From Pseudolabrys sp. (lineage in GTDB: Bacteria; Pseudomonadota; Alphaproteobacteria; Rhizobiales; Xanthobacteraceae): a stretch of DNA of 5,324 nucleotides. Location: NCBI GenBank assembly GCA_026125925.1, contig JAHCKF010000258.1, positions 1 through 5,324 on the forward strand. The letters are read 5' to 3'. Position 1 is the stretch's first letter; each line of letters begins with the position of its first letter. The position numbers were made by a program, and so were the translations under genes. This document shows positions 4,687-5,324 of the stretch, piece by piece. The notes beneath the pieces were generated by a model. The model saw only the letters and a list, made by a program, of their open reading frames with translations, ran no database searches and was not told the origin of the DNA.

Positions 4687-5324
4687 CTAAAGACTCCGCG
4701 CGATCAGCATCTTCATGATCTCGTTCGTACCGGCATAGATACGCAGCACCCGGGCATCCCGGTAGAGGCGCGAGATCGGATATTCGTCCATGAAACCATA
4801 GCCGCCGAACAGTTGCAGGCAGCGGTCGAGCACGGTGCCGAGCGTGTCGGTCAGGCGATATTTCGCCATCGAGGCGGTCACGGTGTCGAGCTTGCCCTCG
4901 ACGTGCAGGCCGATGCAGTGGTCGAGGAACACCTTGGCGATAGTGGCGTCGGTCTTGACCGCGGCGAGTTCGAACTGGGTGTTCTGGAATTCGATGATCG
5001 CCTTGCCGAAAGCCTTGCGCTGCTTGACGTAATCGGCCGTCAGCGCCAGCGCCCGCTCCATCATGGCGACGGCGTGGATCGCGACGATCAGCCGCTCCTG
5101 CGGCAGTTCCTTCATGAGCTGGTAGAAGCCCTGGCCTTCCTCGGTGCCGAGCAGGTTTTCGGCCGGCAGCTTCACGTCGTCGAAAAACAGTTCCGACGTG
5201 TCGGCCGAATCCATGCCGAGCTTCTTGAGTTTGCGGCCGCGGCGGAACCCGGGCGCGTCGTCGGTCTCGACCACGAACAGCGACACGCCCTTGGCGCCTT
5301 GCTTGGGATCGGTCTTGGCGACGA
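4687..5324 (-). CDS. Acyl-CoA dehydrogenase, long-chain/isovaleryl type (partial, N-terminus missing)
   Basis: The C-terminal half (about 212 residues of a family usually near 380) of an FAD-dependent acyl-CoA dehydrogenase, which makes trans-2-enoyl-CoA and passes electrons to electron-transfer flavoprotein. The right edge cuts the gene: the frame runs open to 5324 as VAKTDPKQGAKGVSLFVVE, so the GTG at 5284-5286 is internal. Visible parts are the end of the middle beta domain (to LGTEEGQGF) and the helical C-terminal domain: KELPQERL, DYVKQRKAFGKAI, FELAAVKTD, QLFGGYGFMDEYPISRLYRDAR and IYAGTNEIMK. In medium-chain enzymes the base is the Glu of YEGT; here that position is Ala (codon 4732-4734). 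The Glu of PQERL (codon 5095-5097) lies where long-chain and isovaleryl-CoA dehydrogenases have their base. Chain-length preference is not readable. As first gene seen of the beta-oxidation set, it probably shares a transcript with the thiolase. Confidence 0.93.
   Translation of the reverse strand, partial: VAKTDPKQGAKGVSLFVVETDDAPGFRRGRKLKKLGMDSADTSELFFDDVKLPAENLLGTEEGQGFYQLMKELPQERLIVAIHAVAMMERALALTADYVKQRKAFGKAIIEFQNTQFELAAVKTDATIAKVFLDHCIGLHVEGKLDTVTASMAKYRLTDTLGTVLDRCLQLFGGYGFMDEYPISRLYRDARVLRIYAGTNEIMKMLIARSL

Overview
The window looks like the chromosome of a GC-rich alphaproteobacterium, probably of the order Hyphomicrobiales/Rhizobiales (Bradyrhizobium/Rhodopseudomonas-like). I infer this from the high GC content, the protein style, and GC-rich palindromic intergenic repeats that I recognise from that group. 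No taxonomic marker gene is present, so the placement is tentative.

All supported genes lie on the minus strand, so transcription runs from high to low coordinates. In that order they are: (i) the C-terminal half of a long-chain/isovaleryl-type acyl-CoA dehydrogenase, cut by the right edge (4687-5324); (ii) a 402-aa acetyl-CoA C-acyltransferase (3355-4563); (iii) a small DUF559 protein with a predicted endonuclease-like fold (2822-3271); (iv) a small single-domain cupin (2357-2818); (v) a 736-aa enoyl-CoA hydratase/3-hydroxyacyl-CoA dehydrogenase fusion (110-2320). Genes i, ii and v together supply every step of a fatty acid beta-oxidation turn: FAD-dependent dehydrogenation, hydration, NAD-dependent oxidation and thiolysis. 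The thiolase and fusion protein resemble, from memory, the FadA/FadB pair of the Mycobacterium tuberculosis trifunctional enzyme, so they probably form a complex.

The notable structure is in what interrupts this operon. The DUF559 gene sits between two related GC-rich palindromic repeats in opposite orientation (2839-2896 and 3272-3320). Their outer ends are an 18-bp perfect inverted repeat, and their inner arms match at 23 of 24 positions. The inner edge of one repeat directly abuts the preferred ATG and offers its Shine-Dalgarno-like sequence. The other repeat is translated in frame as the protein's C-terminal tail. The core of the gene is lower in GC than sampled neighbouring genes. The unit looks like a repeat-bounded cassette inserted between thiolase and cupin, with a nuclease-fold gene as cargo or possibly as mobilising factor; this is inference.

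A different palindromic element (4586-4680) fills most of the gap between acyl-CoA dehydrogenase and thiolase. A further cluster of palindromes occupies 1-98, downstream of the fusion gene. There is no gene-free stretch over 300 bases. I see no tRNA, rRNA, CRISPR array, riboswitch or recognisable regulator-binding site. The operon promoter is presumably beyond the right edge.
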